From JANPGR01 sp031424015 (GTDB lineage: Bacteria; Patescibacteriota; Minisyncoccia; Phycocordibacterales; UBA1006), in NCBI GenBank assembly GCA_031424015.1, contig JANPGR010000023.1:1-6154 (forward strand): a stretch of 6,154 bases of DNA, written 5' to 3'. Shown piece after piece: positions 1-4,846 of the stretch. A model generated the notes under the pieces. The model was not told the origin of the DNA. It saw only the letters and a list, made by a program, of their open reading frames with translations, and did no database searches. The stretch's first letter is position 1. Every line of letters starts with the position of its first letter. The translations under genes were made by a program, and so were the position numbers.

Positions 1-138
1 TGCGAGCAGTACTTCGCTCCTGGTATTACACGAGACATACTGGAAGCAAAGCTCAAGATTCAGAGTCATGCCGCATCAGCATCAGCAATGCGAGCAGCAA
101 AACAGAAATTATTCGCTAGTTTTTCGTCGGAGAAATGA
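1..138 (+). CDS. C-terminal fragment of an unidentified protein
   Basis: Frame 1 is open from the left edge to a TGA at 136-138 and gives 45 residues, starting C-E-Q-Y-F-A-P-G-I-T and ending F-S-S-E-K. The stretch is Ala/Lys-rich, looks helical and amphipathic, and has no recognisable motif or membrane segment. The other two plus frames are also open over most of this interval, so frame choice rests only on protein-like composition; the minus frames contain stops. The start lies outside the window. A second in-frame TGA follows at 160-162. No hairpin terminator follows directly; the palindromic element begins about 40 bases later. I do not recognise the family and assign no function. Confidence 0.45.
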   Translation, partial: CEQYFAPGITRDILEAKLKIQSHAASASAMRAAKQKLFASFSSEK

Positions 139-175
139 TACCATTTGGGTGTAATCGAGTGATTAGAAAATACTT

Positions 176-375
176 ACCACCCCGTCACTGCGTGCCACCC
201 CTCCACAGAGGGGAATAGGGCTCGGTATGGGTTTCTGATAACGAAAGACTACGATAGGGTTCTCCCCTCTGTGGAGGGTCTGCAAAACAAGGAGTGAAGT
301 ATGAACGACTATGTTTTTATGAAATGTATCCCCTTGTGAGAGTGATGCAGAGCTTGCCCGGTAGGGCGGGGTGGT
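176..375. repeat. Palindromic non-coding element (MITE-like or REP-like)
   Basis: The element is bounded by 9-base terminal inverted repeats, ACCACCCCG at 176-184 and CGGGGTGGT at 367-375. Inside lies a perfect 16-base inverted pair, CCCTCCACAGAGGGGA at 199-214 and its complement at 263-278, with a 48-base spacer. A degenerate third relative of that box is seen on the minus strand around 331-341. A 6-base arm pair, ACAAGG at 287-292 and CCTTGT at 332-337, adds further folding. The minus strand carries an 83-codon open frame across the element (163-414), but its translation follows the repeats and resembles no protein I know. No transposase is present, so any mobility would be in trans. Confidence 0.7.
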
Positions 376-387
376 TTTTATAAAAGC

Positions 388-415
388 TTGAATATTACTC
401 AAAAATGAATACAAT
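388..415 (+). promoter_or_regulatory. Probable efp promoter
   Basis: A -35-like TTGAAT at 388-393 and a -10-like TACAAT at 410-415 are separated by 16 bp. The predicted start near 422 leaves a leader of about 32 nt. No Shine-Dalgarno sequence precedes the ATG at 454; the bases just before it are TTTTACCTCTATT. This is the only gene here with a conventional-length leader and both promoter boxes close to consensus, which suits a constitutive translation factor. Confidence 0.5.
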
Positions 416-453
416 AGACTCAGTCCTCATCACTAATTAGTTTTACCTCTATT

Positions 454-1053
454 ATGTCCCTACTCGACTACAATGAAATCCGCGAAAAGAAAGTAATCGT
501 CTATGATGACGAACCGTGTCTGGTCGTATCCAGCCACGTCGCACGCACCCAAATGCGCAAACCAACCAATCAGACAAAATTGAAATCCCTCCTCTCTGGC
601 AAGGTATTTGCAGCAGTATTCCAGGCCAGCGACAGCGCTCCCGAAGCAGACATCGAAAAGCGTGACGCAAAATTCATATTCGCTCAACCACAAAAAAATG
701 AATACTGGTTCTGCAACGTTGATAGCCCAAAGGAGCGATTTGCCCTGACATTCGATCAGGTATCTGACGCGATCAAATGGATCAAACCTGACAGCCAGGT
801 ACTCCTGCGTGTCTACGTAAAAGACAACGAAGAAGAAGTCGTAATCGGGGTCGAAACCCCGATCAAGGTAGATATGATGGTCAAATCAGCACCGCCAAAT
901 GTCAAGGGTGACACCGCAACAGGTGGCAAGAAAATCGTAACCCTCGAAAACGGCACCGAAATCGGCGGAGTCCCCCTATTCATCGAAGAAGGCGACATCA
1001 TCCGCATCAACACAGAACTAGGTGAATACGTAGAGCGTGTGGAAAAGAAATAA
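454..1053 (+). CDS. efp: Elongation factor P
   Basis: EF-P binds the ribosome between the P and E sites and promotes peptide-bond formation at consecutive prolines. The 199 residues fit the family (E. coli 188). They comprise an N-terminal KOW-like domain (about 1-64), a middle OB domain (about 68-130) and a C-terminal OB domain (about 131-197) with the conserved V-K-G-D-T-A-T-G-G-K-K at 150-160, V-P-L-F-I at 173-177 and G-E-Y-V-E-R-V at 190-196. Aligned without gaps to E. coli EF-P from memory, the residue matching modified Lys34 is Met34, within R-T-Q-M-R-K-P-T-N (31-39). No EpmA-type modification at that position is therefore expected; Arg35 or Lys36 may contact the tRNA. An upstream in-frame TAG at 415-417 with no intervening ATG fixes the start. 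The gene ends with tandem stops TAA-TGA and is monocistronic. Confidence 0.98.
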   Translation: MSLLDYNEIREKKVIVYDDEPCLVVSSHVARTQMRKPTNQTKLKSLLSGKVFAAVFQASDSAPEADIEKRDAKFIFAQPQKNEYWFCNVDSPKERFALTFDQVSDAIKWIKPDSQVLLRVYVKDNEEEVVIGVETPIKVDMMVKSAPPNVKGDTATGGKKIVTLENGTEIGGVPLFIEEGDIIRINTELGEYVERVEKK

Positions 1054-1103
1054 TGAGAATCATAAGTTCCTCAGATTTTAAAAACGAAAAGAATAGAAAA
1101 TAC

Positions 1104-1131
1104 AAAGGCGGCTCCTGCGGAGCCGCCTTTT
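1104..1131 (+). terminator. Intrinsic terminator, efp, probably bidirectional
   Basis: A perfect 12-bp stem, AAAGGCGGCTCC at 1104-1115 and GGAGCCGCCTTT at 1119-1130, has a TGC loop and is followed by T. The flanking A-run on the left becomes a T-run on the minus strand, followed by GTATTTTC. It should therefore also end the convergent 53-residue gene (1147-1308). Confidence 0.9.
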
Positions 1132-1146
1132 ACTATCTAAACCTAC

Positions 1147-1308
1147 CTACTTTCCATTCGGGTTCCCCGTCGGATCCGGTGGGGCTGGCTTTGGTGGATT
1201 GGGTGATGTTGTCGATGGGTTCGAAGGCCTAGGAGGTTGGATTGGGGTAAAAGGAGGTATACCACCTCCGCCAGAAACAAATTCTCTTCCGATTGACTCC
1301 ACATTCAT
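1147..1308 (-). CDS. Proline-rich small protein, 53 residues, unknown function
   Basis: An ATG at 1308-1306 opens a 53-codon frame ending in TAG (1149-1147). The protein has a short N-terminal segment, M-N-V-E-S-I-G-R-E-F, then G-G-G-G, then a tail that is mostly Pro, Asn, Ser, Thr and Lys. Fifteen residues are Pro, with four diprolines (IPPF, QPPR, NPPK, APPD). I see no signal peptide or membrane segment. An in-frame stop lies upstream at 1335-1333. The best support for a real gene is its context: an extended -10 (TGGTATACT) sits 8 nt before the ATG, in the same geometry as three recognisable genes here, and a bidirectional terminator follows 16 bases after the stop. It converges on efp, whose product relieves stalling at diprolines. 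I recognise no family. The alternative is a chance ORF in Pro/Gly-biased DNA. Confidence 0.55.
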   Translation of the reverse strand: MNVESIGREFVSGGGGIPPFTPIQPPRPSNPSTTSPNPPKPAPPDPTGNPNGK

Positions 1309-1310
1309 AT

Positions 1311-1325
1311 GTATACAGTATACCA
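1311..1325 (-). promoter_or_regulatory. Extended -10 promoter with tandem GTATAC palindromes
   Basis: On the minus strand TGGTATACT (1325-1317) is an extended -10 element, with its last base 9 nt from the A of the ATG at 1308. Transcription is predicted to start within 2-3 nt of the start codon, giving a leaderless message. Two GTATAC palindromes (1311-1316 and 1318-1323), separated by one base, overlap the -10 and could be an operator. No -35 box is evident. Confidence 0.5.
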
Positions 1326-1434
1326 AACATCCTCAGAAAACACCGACGGGTTGTGTATAAAAACCCACCTAAACCCTTGGTATTATCAAACTACTTTATT
1401 TTCAGAGAAATCTATCATACCACCAAAAATCTGT

Positions 1435-1480
1435 AAAGAAAAACCCCAAGTATTATGTATAAACACAATACTCGGGATTG
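1435..1480 (-). terminator. Intrinsic terminator of a short minus-strand transcript
   Basis: Read on the minus strand, CCCGAGTATTGTGT (1476-1463), loop TTAT, and ACATAATACTTGGG (1458-1445) form a 14-bp stem. It extends outward by a U-G and two A-U pairs, then reaches the T-tract TTTTTCTTT (1443-1435). The two non-Watson-Crick positions in the 14-bp core are G-U wobbles in minus-strand RNA but A-C mismatches in plus-strand RNA. This fixes the direction of transcription. Confidence 0.7.
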
Positions 1481-1488
1481 TAGGGGTG

Positions 1489-1519
1489 AATAGCCTACTT
1501 ATTTTTTGGTAGGCCTATT
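1489..1519 (-). other. Hairpin spanning the stop codon of the 21-codon ORF
   Basis: On the minus strand GCCTAC (1514-1509) pairs with GTAGGC (1498-1493). AATA/TATT pairs lie outside it, with one bulged G. The A-rich loop contains the TAA stop of the small ORF at 1499-1564. It could be 3' structure of a small mRNA, or part of the fold of a non-coding RNA. Confidence 0.45.
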
Positions 1520-1564
1520 GACCATCCAACAAATTCCACACGTACATCCGGCTGGACACTTCAT
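1499..1564 (-). CDS. Candidate 21-residue cysteine-rich microprotein (or part of a small RNA)
   Basis: An ATG at 1564-1562 starts 21 codons ending in TAA (1501-1499). The peptide begins M-K-C-P-A-G-C-T-C-G-I-C-W, with four Cys spaced C-x3-C-x-C-x2-C as in small metal-binding or redox motifs. It ends in a basic tail, N-R-P-T-K-K. No Shine-Dalgarno sequence precedes it, and the predicted leader of about 37 nt differs from the leaderless pattern of its neighbours. Support comes from a candidate promoter upstream (1608-1635) and a well-formed terminator downstream (1435-1480), which define a transcript of about 165 nt. I know no family for it. A purely non-coding RNA is equally possible. Confidence 0.3.
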   Translation of the reverse strand: MKCPAGCTCGICWMVNRPTKK

Positions 1565-1607
1565 AGCTTTGAGTTTTTAAGTTACAAAATAATTTTTTAG
1601 AACTCTA

Positions 1608-1635
1608 AATCTAGCAAAAAAAAAACGAAAGTCAA
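1608..1635 (-). promoter_or_regulatory. Candidate promoter of the short minus-strand transcript
   Basis: On the minus strand TTGACT (1635-1630) and TAGATT (1613-1608) are separated by 16 bp that include a run of ten T (plus-strand A at 1616-1625). The -35 matches consensus at five positions and the -10 at four. A start near 1601 would give a transcript of about 165 nt ending at the terminator near 1435. Confidence 0.4.
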
Positions 1636-1689
1636 GCCCTCTTATTATTCACCCTTCCCTTTCCACTATCTAATGATCCTCGAATGCTC

Positions 1690-1703
1690 TATACTAGTTC
1701 TAT
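1690..1703 (+). promoter_or_regulatory. -10 box of the LOG-family gene with ACTAGT core
   Basis: TATACT at 1690-1695 ends 8 nt before the ATG at 1704, so the message should begin within about 2 nt of the start codon. An in-frame TAG at 1695-1697 rules out an upstream start, and no ribosome binding site can fit. The palindrome ACTAGT (1693-1698) overlaps the -10. The 9-mer TATACTAGT also occurs at 2833-2841, in the promoter of the TrpR-like gene. No clear -35 is seen. Confidence 0.5.
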
Positions 1704-2426
1704 ATGCCTGACAAAAACAACTTTCTCACCTTTGACGAAATCCGCGACGGATGTATCACCCTCGCCCACAGCGACGCTATCGAAACTCGCATCTGTATAG
1801 CCCAAGAAGAGTTGAGACAAGGAATCGAAACCGCAGCAAAATACCCAAAATCAGCATCATTCTACGGATCTGCACGCCTAGCCCCAGGATCAGAATATTA
1901 TGAAAAAGCACGCCGCCTCGCCTATCGAGCTGTCTCAGAGGCAGGCTACGCGATCATATCCGGAGGCGGACCGGGCATTATGGAGGGTGCCAACCGTGGT
2001 GCATCAGAAGCAGGCGGAGTATCAATCGGAATGACGATCCAGCTCCCTCACGAGCAATACACCAATCCTTATGTTAATGTTGCTATTCCCTTTTATTATT
2101 TCTATACGAGGAAAACTTCAATGTCTTTCGCATCCAGGTGCTATCTCGCATTCCCTGGTGGATTTGGCACATTCGATGAAATATTCGAACTCATTACCCT
2201 CATCCAAACGGGCAAAATTCCTCAAATCCCCATCATTTTAGTTGGATCTGATTTCTGGCAGCCTTTTATAGATCTCGTACACCAGCAAATGCTCCTCACC
2301 TTTGCGACCATTTCGCCTGAAGACATGTGTCTTATTTCCGTACTCGATGATGAGGATGCGATTATAGAAGTCCTGAAAAATGCACCGGAAAGGAGTATTT
2401 CTCGCGAACCTGTAGTGGTAGGATAA
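1704..2426 (+). CDS. LOG-family protein (TIGR00730-type nucleoside 5'-monophosphate phosphoribohydrolase)
   Basis: This is a 240-residue cytosolic Rossmann-like protein of the LOG (lysine decarboxylase-like, misnamed) family. Characterised members cleave N6-modified or ordinary purine nucleoside monophosphates to the free base and ribose 5-phosphate. The signature is intact: G-G-G-P-G-I-M-E-G-A (87-96), the R-K-x-x-M segment at 136-140 and P-G-G-F-G-T-F-D-E (151-159), with Glu159 the expected catalytic acid. About 45 residues precede the core, as in the longer bacterial LOG proteins rather than the minimal form of around 190 residues. The tail after about 229 is probably disordered. The start is fixed by a stop 7 bases upstream. 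The gene stands alone, with its own -10 box and a downstream terminator. The substrate cannot be read from the sequence; decarboxylase annotations of this family should not be trusted. Confidence 0.93.
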   Translation: MPDKNNFLTFDEIRDGCITLAHSDAIETRICIAQEELRQGIETAAKYPKSASFYGSARLAPGSEYYEKARRLAYRAVSEAGYAIISGGGPGIMEGANRGASEAGGVSIGMTIQLPHEQYTNPYVNVAIPFYYFYTRKTSMSFASRCYLAFPGGFGTFDEIFELITLIQTGKIPQIPIILVGSDFWQPFIDLVHQQMLLTFATISPEDMCLISVLDDEDAIIEVLKNAPERSISREPVVVG

Positions 2427-2441
2427 AGTCTATATTACCTA

Positions 2442-2474
2442 TCGTCATTCCTGCGCAAGCAGGAATCTCGACGA
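2442..2474. repeat. Hairpin repeat, CGTCATT...AATC type, copy 1
   Basis: ATTCCTGC (2447-2454), loop GCAA, and GCAGGAAT (2459-2466) form an 8-bp stem with a GNRA-type loop. TCGTC (2442-2446) and GACGA (2470-2474) form an outer clamp across a three-base bulge. It shares its CGTCATT...AATC frame with the hairpin at 6014-6040, although the stem sequence differs. It is intergenic, just downstream of the LOG-family gene, and has no T-tract, so it is a dispersed repeat rather than a terminator. Confidence 0.65.
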
Positions 2475-2500
2475 CAATAAACATCATATGATGATAATCT

Positions 2501-2531
2501 AAAAGGCAAACAGCTACGCTGTTTGCCTTTT
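2501..2531. terminator. Bidirectional intrinsic terminator between convergent genes
   Basis: A perfect 14-bp stem, AAAAGGCAAACAGC (2501-2514) and GCTGTTTGCCTTTT (2518-2531), has a TAC loop. A-runs on the left and T-runs on the right let it work in both directions. It ends the LOG-family gene (plus) and the TrpR-like gene (minus, stop 12 bases away). Confidence 0.92.
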
Positions 2532-2542
2532 ATGTTGTACCA

Positions 2543-2833
2543 CTACCTACGTGCTGGCATTTTTTGGATGATTTTTGCAGCTCGATCTGGATCGTGTTTG
2601 ATCATATTCGCCATACGAGTAACGGTTGCAACTGATACATGGAGTCTGTCTGCGATCGTCCTCTGTGACTCGTGCCCGAGGAGGAGGGCTCGCAATATTT
2701 CGAGTCTGCGAGCTATTCCGTCATATTCCTTGTCAGTCAGGAGGAGTTCGAACAAGCTATGCATATAGCGTTTATCTGATGCCATAGACTTGACAACGTT
2801 CAATAATTGTTCATGATGCCATTCGATATTCAT
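2543..2833 (-). CDS. TrpR-superfamily transcriptional regulator (TrpR/YerC-like)
   Basis: This is a 96-residue, mostly helical DNA-binding protein close in length to E. coli TrpR (108). The alignment runs without gaps from L-T-D-K-E (32-36) through the helix-turn-helix S-Q-R-T-I-A-D-R-L-H-V-S-V-A-T-V-T-R (56-73). Compared from memory with E. coli, Thr44, Arg54, Thr81 and Arg84 are kept (Thr33, Arg43, Thr70, Arg73). Gly85 and Ser88 of the tryptophan pocket are Met74 and Met77. The pocket therefore looks partly filled, as in YerC-like relatives that are not tryptophan repressors, and the ligand is uncertain. The start is fixed by a TAG 3 bases upstream of the ATG. Its own promoter contains GTACTAGT, half of the E. 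coli trp operator, so autoregulation is plausible. trpS lies about 2 kb upstream on the same strand, beyond the ABC gene. Confidence 0.9.
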   Translation of the reverse strand: MNIEWHHEQLLNVVKSMASDKRYMHSLFELLLTDKEYDGIARRLEILRALLLGHESQRTIADRLHVSVATVTRMANMIKHDPDRAAKIIQKMPARR

Positions 2834-2852
2834 ATACTAGTACACTATATCA
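2834..2852 (-). promoter_or_regulatory. Extended -10 promoter and possible operator of the TrpR-like gene
   Basis: On the minus strand TGATATAGT (2852-2844) is an extended -10 ending 10 nt before the ATG at 2833, so the predicted leader is about 4 nt. Between them lies GTACTAGT (2843-2836). Its ACTAGT core is the centre of the E. coli trp operator half-site and recurs in the LOG-family promoter. A repressor bound here would cover the transcription start. No -35 at 16-18 bp is seen. Confidence 0.5.
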
Positions 2853-2927
2853 AAATTCCCATTTTGCAAGGGGTTTTGACCTTGACATTACCTATTTTTG
2901 AGGTTCTGTTTTATGTGGATTGTCATG

Positions 2928-2956
2928 ATTGGCCGACCCCTACGGGGCCGGCCAAT
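2928..2956. repeat. GC-rich hairpin downstream of the ABC exporter gene
   Basis: ATTGGCCG (2928-2935) pairs with CGGCCAAT (2949-2956), and CCCC with GGGG around a TAC loop, with one A-C mismatch between the two arms. Neither strand has a T-tract, so it is not a typical intrinsic terminator, though it lies 15 bases past the ABC stop. Its core resembles the hairpin at 5971-5991 (CCCC-TAC-GGGG with GGCC flanks). Its edges, GTCATGATT and AATCC, echo the CGTCATT...AATC repeats. Confidence 0.6.
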
Positions 2957-2971
2957 CCTACCCCCTCTTTT

Positions 2972-4780
2972 CTAGTCCTGATACGCACTCGCCTGCGCGG
3001 TGTAGAGTTCATAATAGAGACCTTGTTTCTCTATGAGATCTCTGTGACTACCCTGCTCTATAAGCTTACCATGTTCTATTACTAAAATAATATCGGATTT
3101 CTTTACAGTAGAGAATCTATGGGAAATAGTCAATATCGTCTTGTTGTGCTCTGTTCCATAAACAGATTCGAATATTTCCTGCTCGGCAATAGCGTCTACT
3201 GCAGCCGTTGGTTCATCCAGTATCACTAGTTTCGCATCACGATAGAATACTCGAGCGATCGCCATTCGCTGTTTTTCTCCTCCGGATAACTCCTTCCCTC
3301 CAAACTCTCTCCCAATCATCTCATCATAGCCATTTTCCCATTTCTCTATAAAACTATAGACATGTGATGACAGACCACTGGAAATAACTTTTTCCATATC
3401 AACAGGATTGCGCGTATCACCCAGAGCCACCACTTCTGCTGCCTTGAATTTGTAATTTGCGAACTCTTGCATTAATGCCGCTGTGTTTTGATAAAAATCT
3501 TCCAGATCAATATCGCGAATATCTACACCATTGATCAGTACCTTTCCTTCTGTTGGATCATAAATGCGCAAGAGTAAATTTACAAAGGTAGTTTTCCCAG
3601 CGCCATTGTGGCCAACTAGAGCTACACGAGATCCTGCTTCTATTTTCAAGCTCAAGTTACGAAAAACCCAAGTGTCCGAACCAGGATAACGAAACGAGAC
3701 ATTAACAAACTCTATGGAGGGTGCTGATGCGTACTGTATACTCGTTGGTCGTTCAGATATTGTCAATATATTTTCTGTATCCATCACAGCATAATACTCT
3801 TTTGCATATCGAGAAGATTTTGCCAGCTGTGCAAAGAGATAAAATATTCTACCCATATCAAACTCTATCTTCGAATAAGCACTCATAGCTATAGTCAATG
3901 CACCTACGCTTATCAATCCTACTAAAACCTGATCAATAACCAAATAAAGAACTCCCGCAGCAGCAGCTATACTGATACTAACCCCGATGAATTCATCTCT
4001 GAGTCTCATTTTCTCTTTGGAGAGCATGGTATTTTGGAAATTTATTACATACACCCATATTAAGTCAAGAAAATGTCGTGTATTAGTAAACAGTCTGATT
4101 TCTATTAAATCTCTTTTTGTATGGAGTTGATCTTTCTGATACTGATACATACGCCTCGCATCAGTATCATCATCCCATGCACCATAAATTCTCTGACCGT
4201 GAAGATATTCAATAATCAGTGAAGGTATAGCAGCAATAATGCCCAAAACCGCGTACCTCCAGTTAAGTAAGGACAAATACCCAATACCTATGACAACACT
4301 GATGATTTTTGCTACAAACAAACCAGAGTCTTCTGCCAGTTTATATATATTCCATGCGCCTTGCTCTCGTGCTTTTTCTCTTTTGTTCTGAAATTCAGGG
4401 TCTTCTATAATCTGTATATCTCGAGTTGCTACAATCCGGTCGAATCTACGAGAGACCTCATCAGAGAACTTACGAAAAAATATAGCATCCACAAGATTAA
4501 ATACTTTTCCAATAATAATAGGAACAATAACAGATCCTATGTAAATAAACATGTAAAAATAGACCTTGTCTGGGCTACCATCCGAGCGCACCAGCGTTGC
4601 TAGCTCATCAATAATAAATCCGAGCGCACCAATCCCTACGTATCCAAGCAACGCCTGAAGTATTTGTATTACAATTAAAGCGCTAAACATTTTTGGATAA
4701 TAGTAAAAAGCATAACCTAGCGAACGTAACGCTGTACGCAAAATAATTTTAAAGTCGGTTTTTTCTTTTTCTGTGTTCAT
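2972..4780 (-). CDS. ABC exporter, fused membrane and ATPase domains (MsbA/LmrA-like)
   Basis: This is a 602-residue half-transporter that should dimerise in the cytoplasmic membrane and export a substrate using ATP. The membrane domain covers about 1-330, with hydrophobic segments near 32-58, 74-98, 155-172, 175-192 and 264-305. The ATPase domain covers about 355-595: A-loop aromatic Tyr365, Walker A G-H-N-G-A-G-K-T (390-397), Q-loop Gln438, signature L-S-G-G-E-K-Q-R (498-505), Walker B L-V-I-L-D-E-P (518-524) with catalytic Glu523, D-loop A-A-V-D (526-529) and H-loop His554. All ATPase residues are present, so it should be active. The substrate (lipid, peptide or drug) cannot be inferred. 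The start is set by a TAA 7 bases upstream of the ATG; no Shine-Dalgarno sequence is seen. It follows trpS by 66 bases and may be partly co-transcribed with it. Confidence 0.96.
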   Translation of the reverse strand: MNTEKEKTDFKIILRTALRSLGYAFYYYPKMFSALIVIQILQALLGYVGIGALGFIIDELATLVRSDGSPDKVYFYMFIYIGSVIVPIIIGKVFNLVDAIFFRKFSDEVSRRFDRIVATRDIQIIEDPEFQNKREKAREQGAWNIYKLAEDSGLFVAKIISVVIGIGYLSLLNWRYAVLGIIAAIPSLIIEYLHGQRIYGAWDDDTDARRMYQYQKDQLHTKRDLIEIRLFTNTRHFLDLIWVYVINFQNTMLSKEKMRLRDEFIGVSISIAAAAGVLYLVIDQVLVGLISVGALTIAMSAYSKIEFDMGRIFYLFAQLAKSSRYAKEYYAVMDTENILTISERPTSIQYASAPSIEFVNVSFRYPGSDTWVFRNLSLKIEAGSRVALVGHNGAGKTTFVNLLLRIYDPTEGKVLINGVDIRDIDLEDFYQNTAALMQEFANYKFKAAEVVALGDTRNPVDMEKVISSGLSSHVYSFIEKWENGYDEMIGREFGGKELSGGEKQRMAIARVFYRDAKLVILDEPTAAVDAIAEQEIFESVYGTEHNKTILTISHRFSTVKKSDIILVIEHGKLIEQGSHRDLIEKQGLYYELYTAQASAYQD

Positions 4781-4815
4781 AATGTGACGTTATTAAAAGC
4801 AACATGGTTGCATAC

Positions 4816-4839
4816 TGTATAATTCTAATAGTGTATTAG
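4816..4839 (-). promoter_or_regulatory. Candidate ABC gene promoter with AT-rich inverted repeat
   Basis: On the minus strand TATACA (4821-4816) is a -10-like box giving a start near 4809 and a leader of about 29 nt before the ATG at 4780. Directly upstream, CTAATA and TATTAG (4825-4830 and 4834-4839) form a 6-3-6 inverted repeat inside the -10/-35 spacer, where a repressor could act. No good -35 is present. Read-through from trpS is also possible, as no T-tract hairpin separates the two genes. Confidence 0.35.
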
Positions 4840-4846
4840 CTTTTGT

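Noticed and set aside
1..162. TGA recoded as glycine, as in Gracilibacteria or Absconditabacteria
   Set aside because: Reading through the TGAs at 136-138 and 160-162 leads into the palindromic element, not a conserved protein. All intact genes are full length without any in-frame TGA.
163..414. 83-codon minus-strand open frame over the palindromic element
   Set aside because: Its translation simply follows the inverted repeats, it has no promoter or family resemblance, and open frames across GC-rich palindromes are common.
452..1013. Minus-strand frames inside efp (452-670, 460-693, 813-1013)
   Set aside because: They are shadows of a confidently identified gene, without their own signals.
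1309..1512. 67-codon plus-strand frame starting at ATG 1309
   Set aside because: It has no -10 box or ribosome binding site upstream, an un-protein-like composition, and it runs antisense through the minus-strand terminator and the small ORF.
2482..2493. 12-base palindrome CATCATATGATG
   Set aside because: A perfect palindrome, but AT-rich, isolated between a repeat and a terminator, and not at a promoter; it is likely chance.
2523..3085. Plus-strand frames at 2523-2768 and 2807-3085
   Set aside because: The first is antisense to the TrpR-like gene. The second spans that gene's promoter, a hairpin and the ABC 3' end. Neither looks like a protein.
4361..4603. Plus-strand frame antisense to the ABC gene; also 5511-5765, 5873-6055 (+) and 4980-5186 (-) at trpS
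   Set aside because: All overlap strongly recognised genes or repeats and have low-complexity or random-looking translations.
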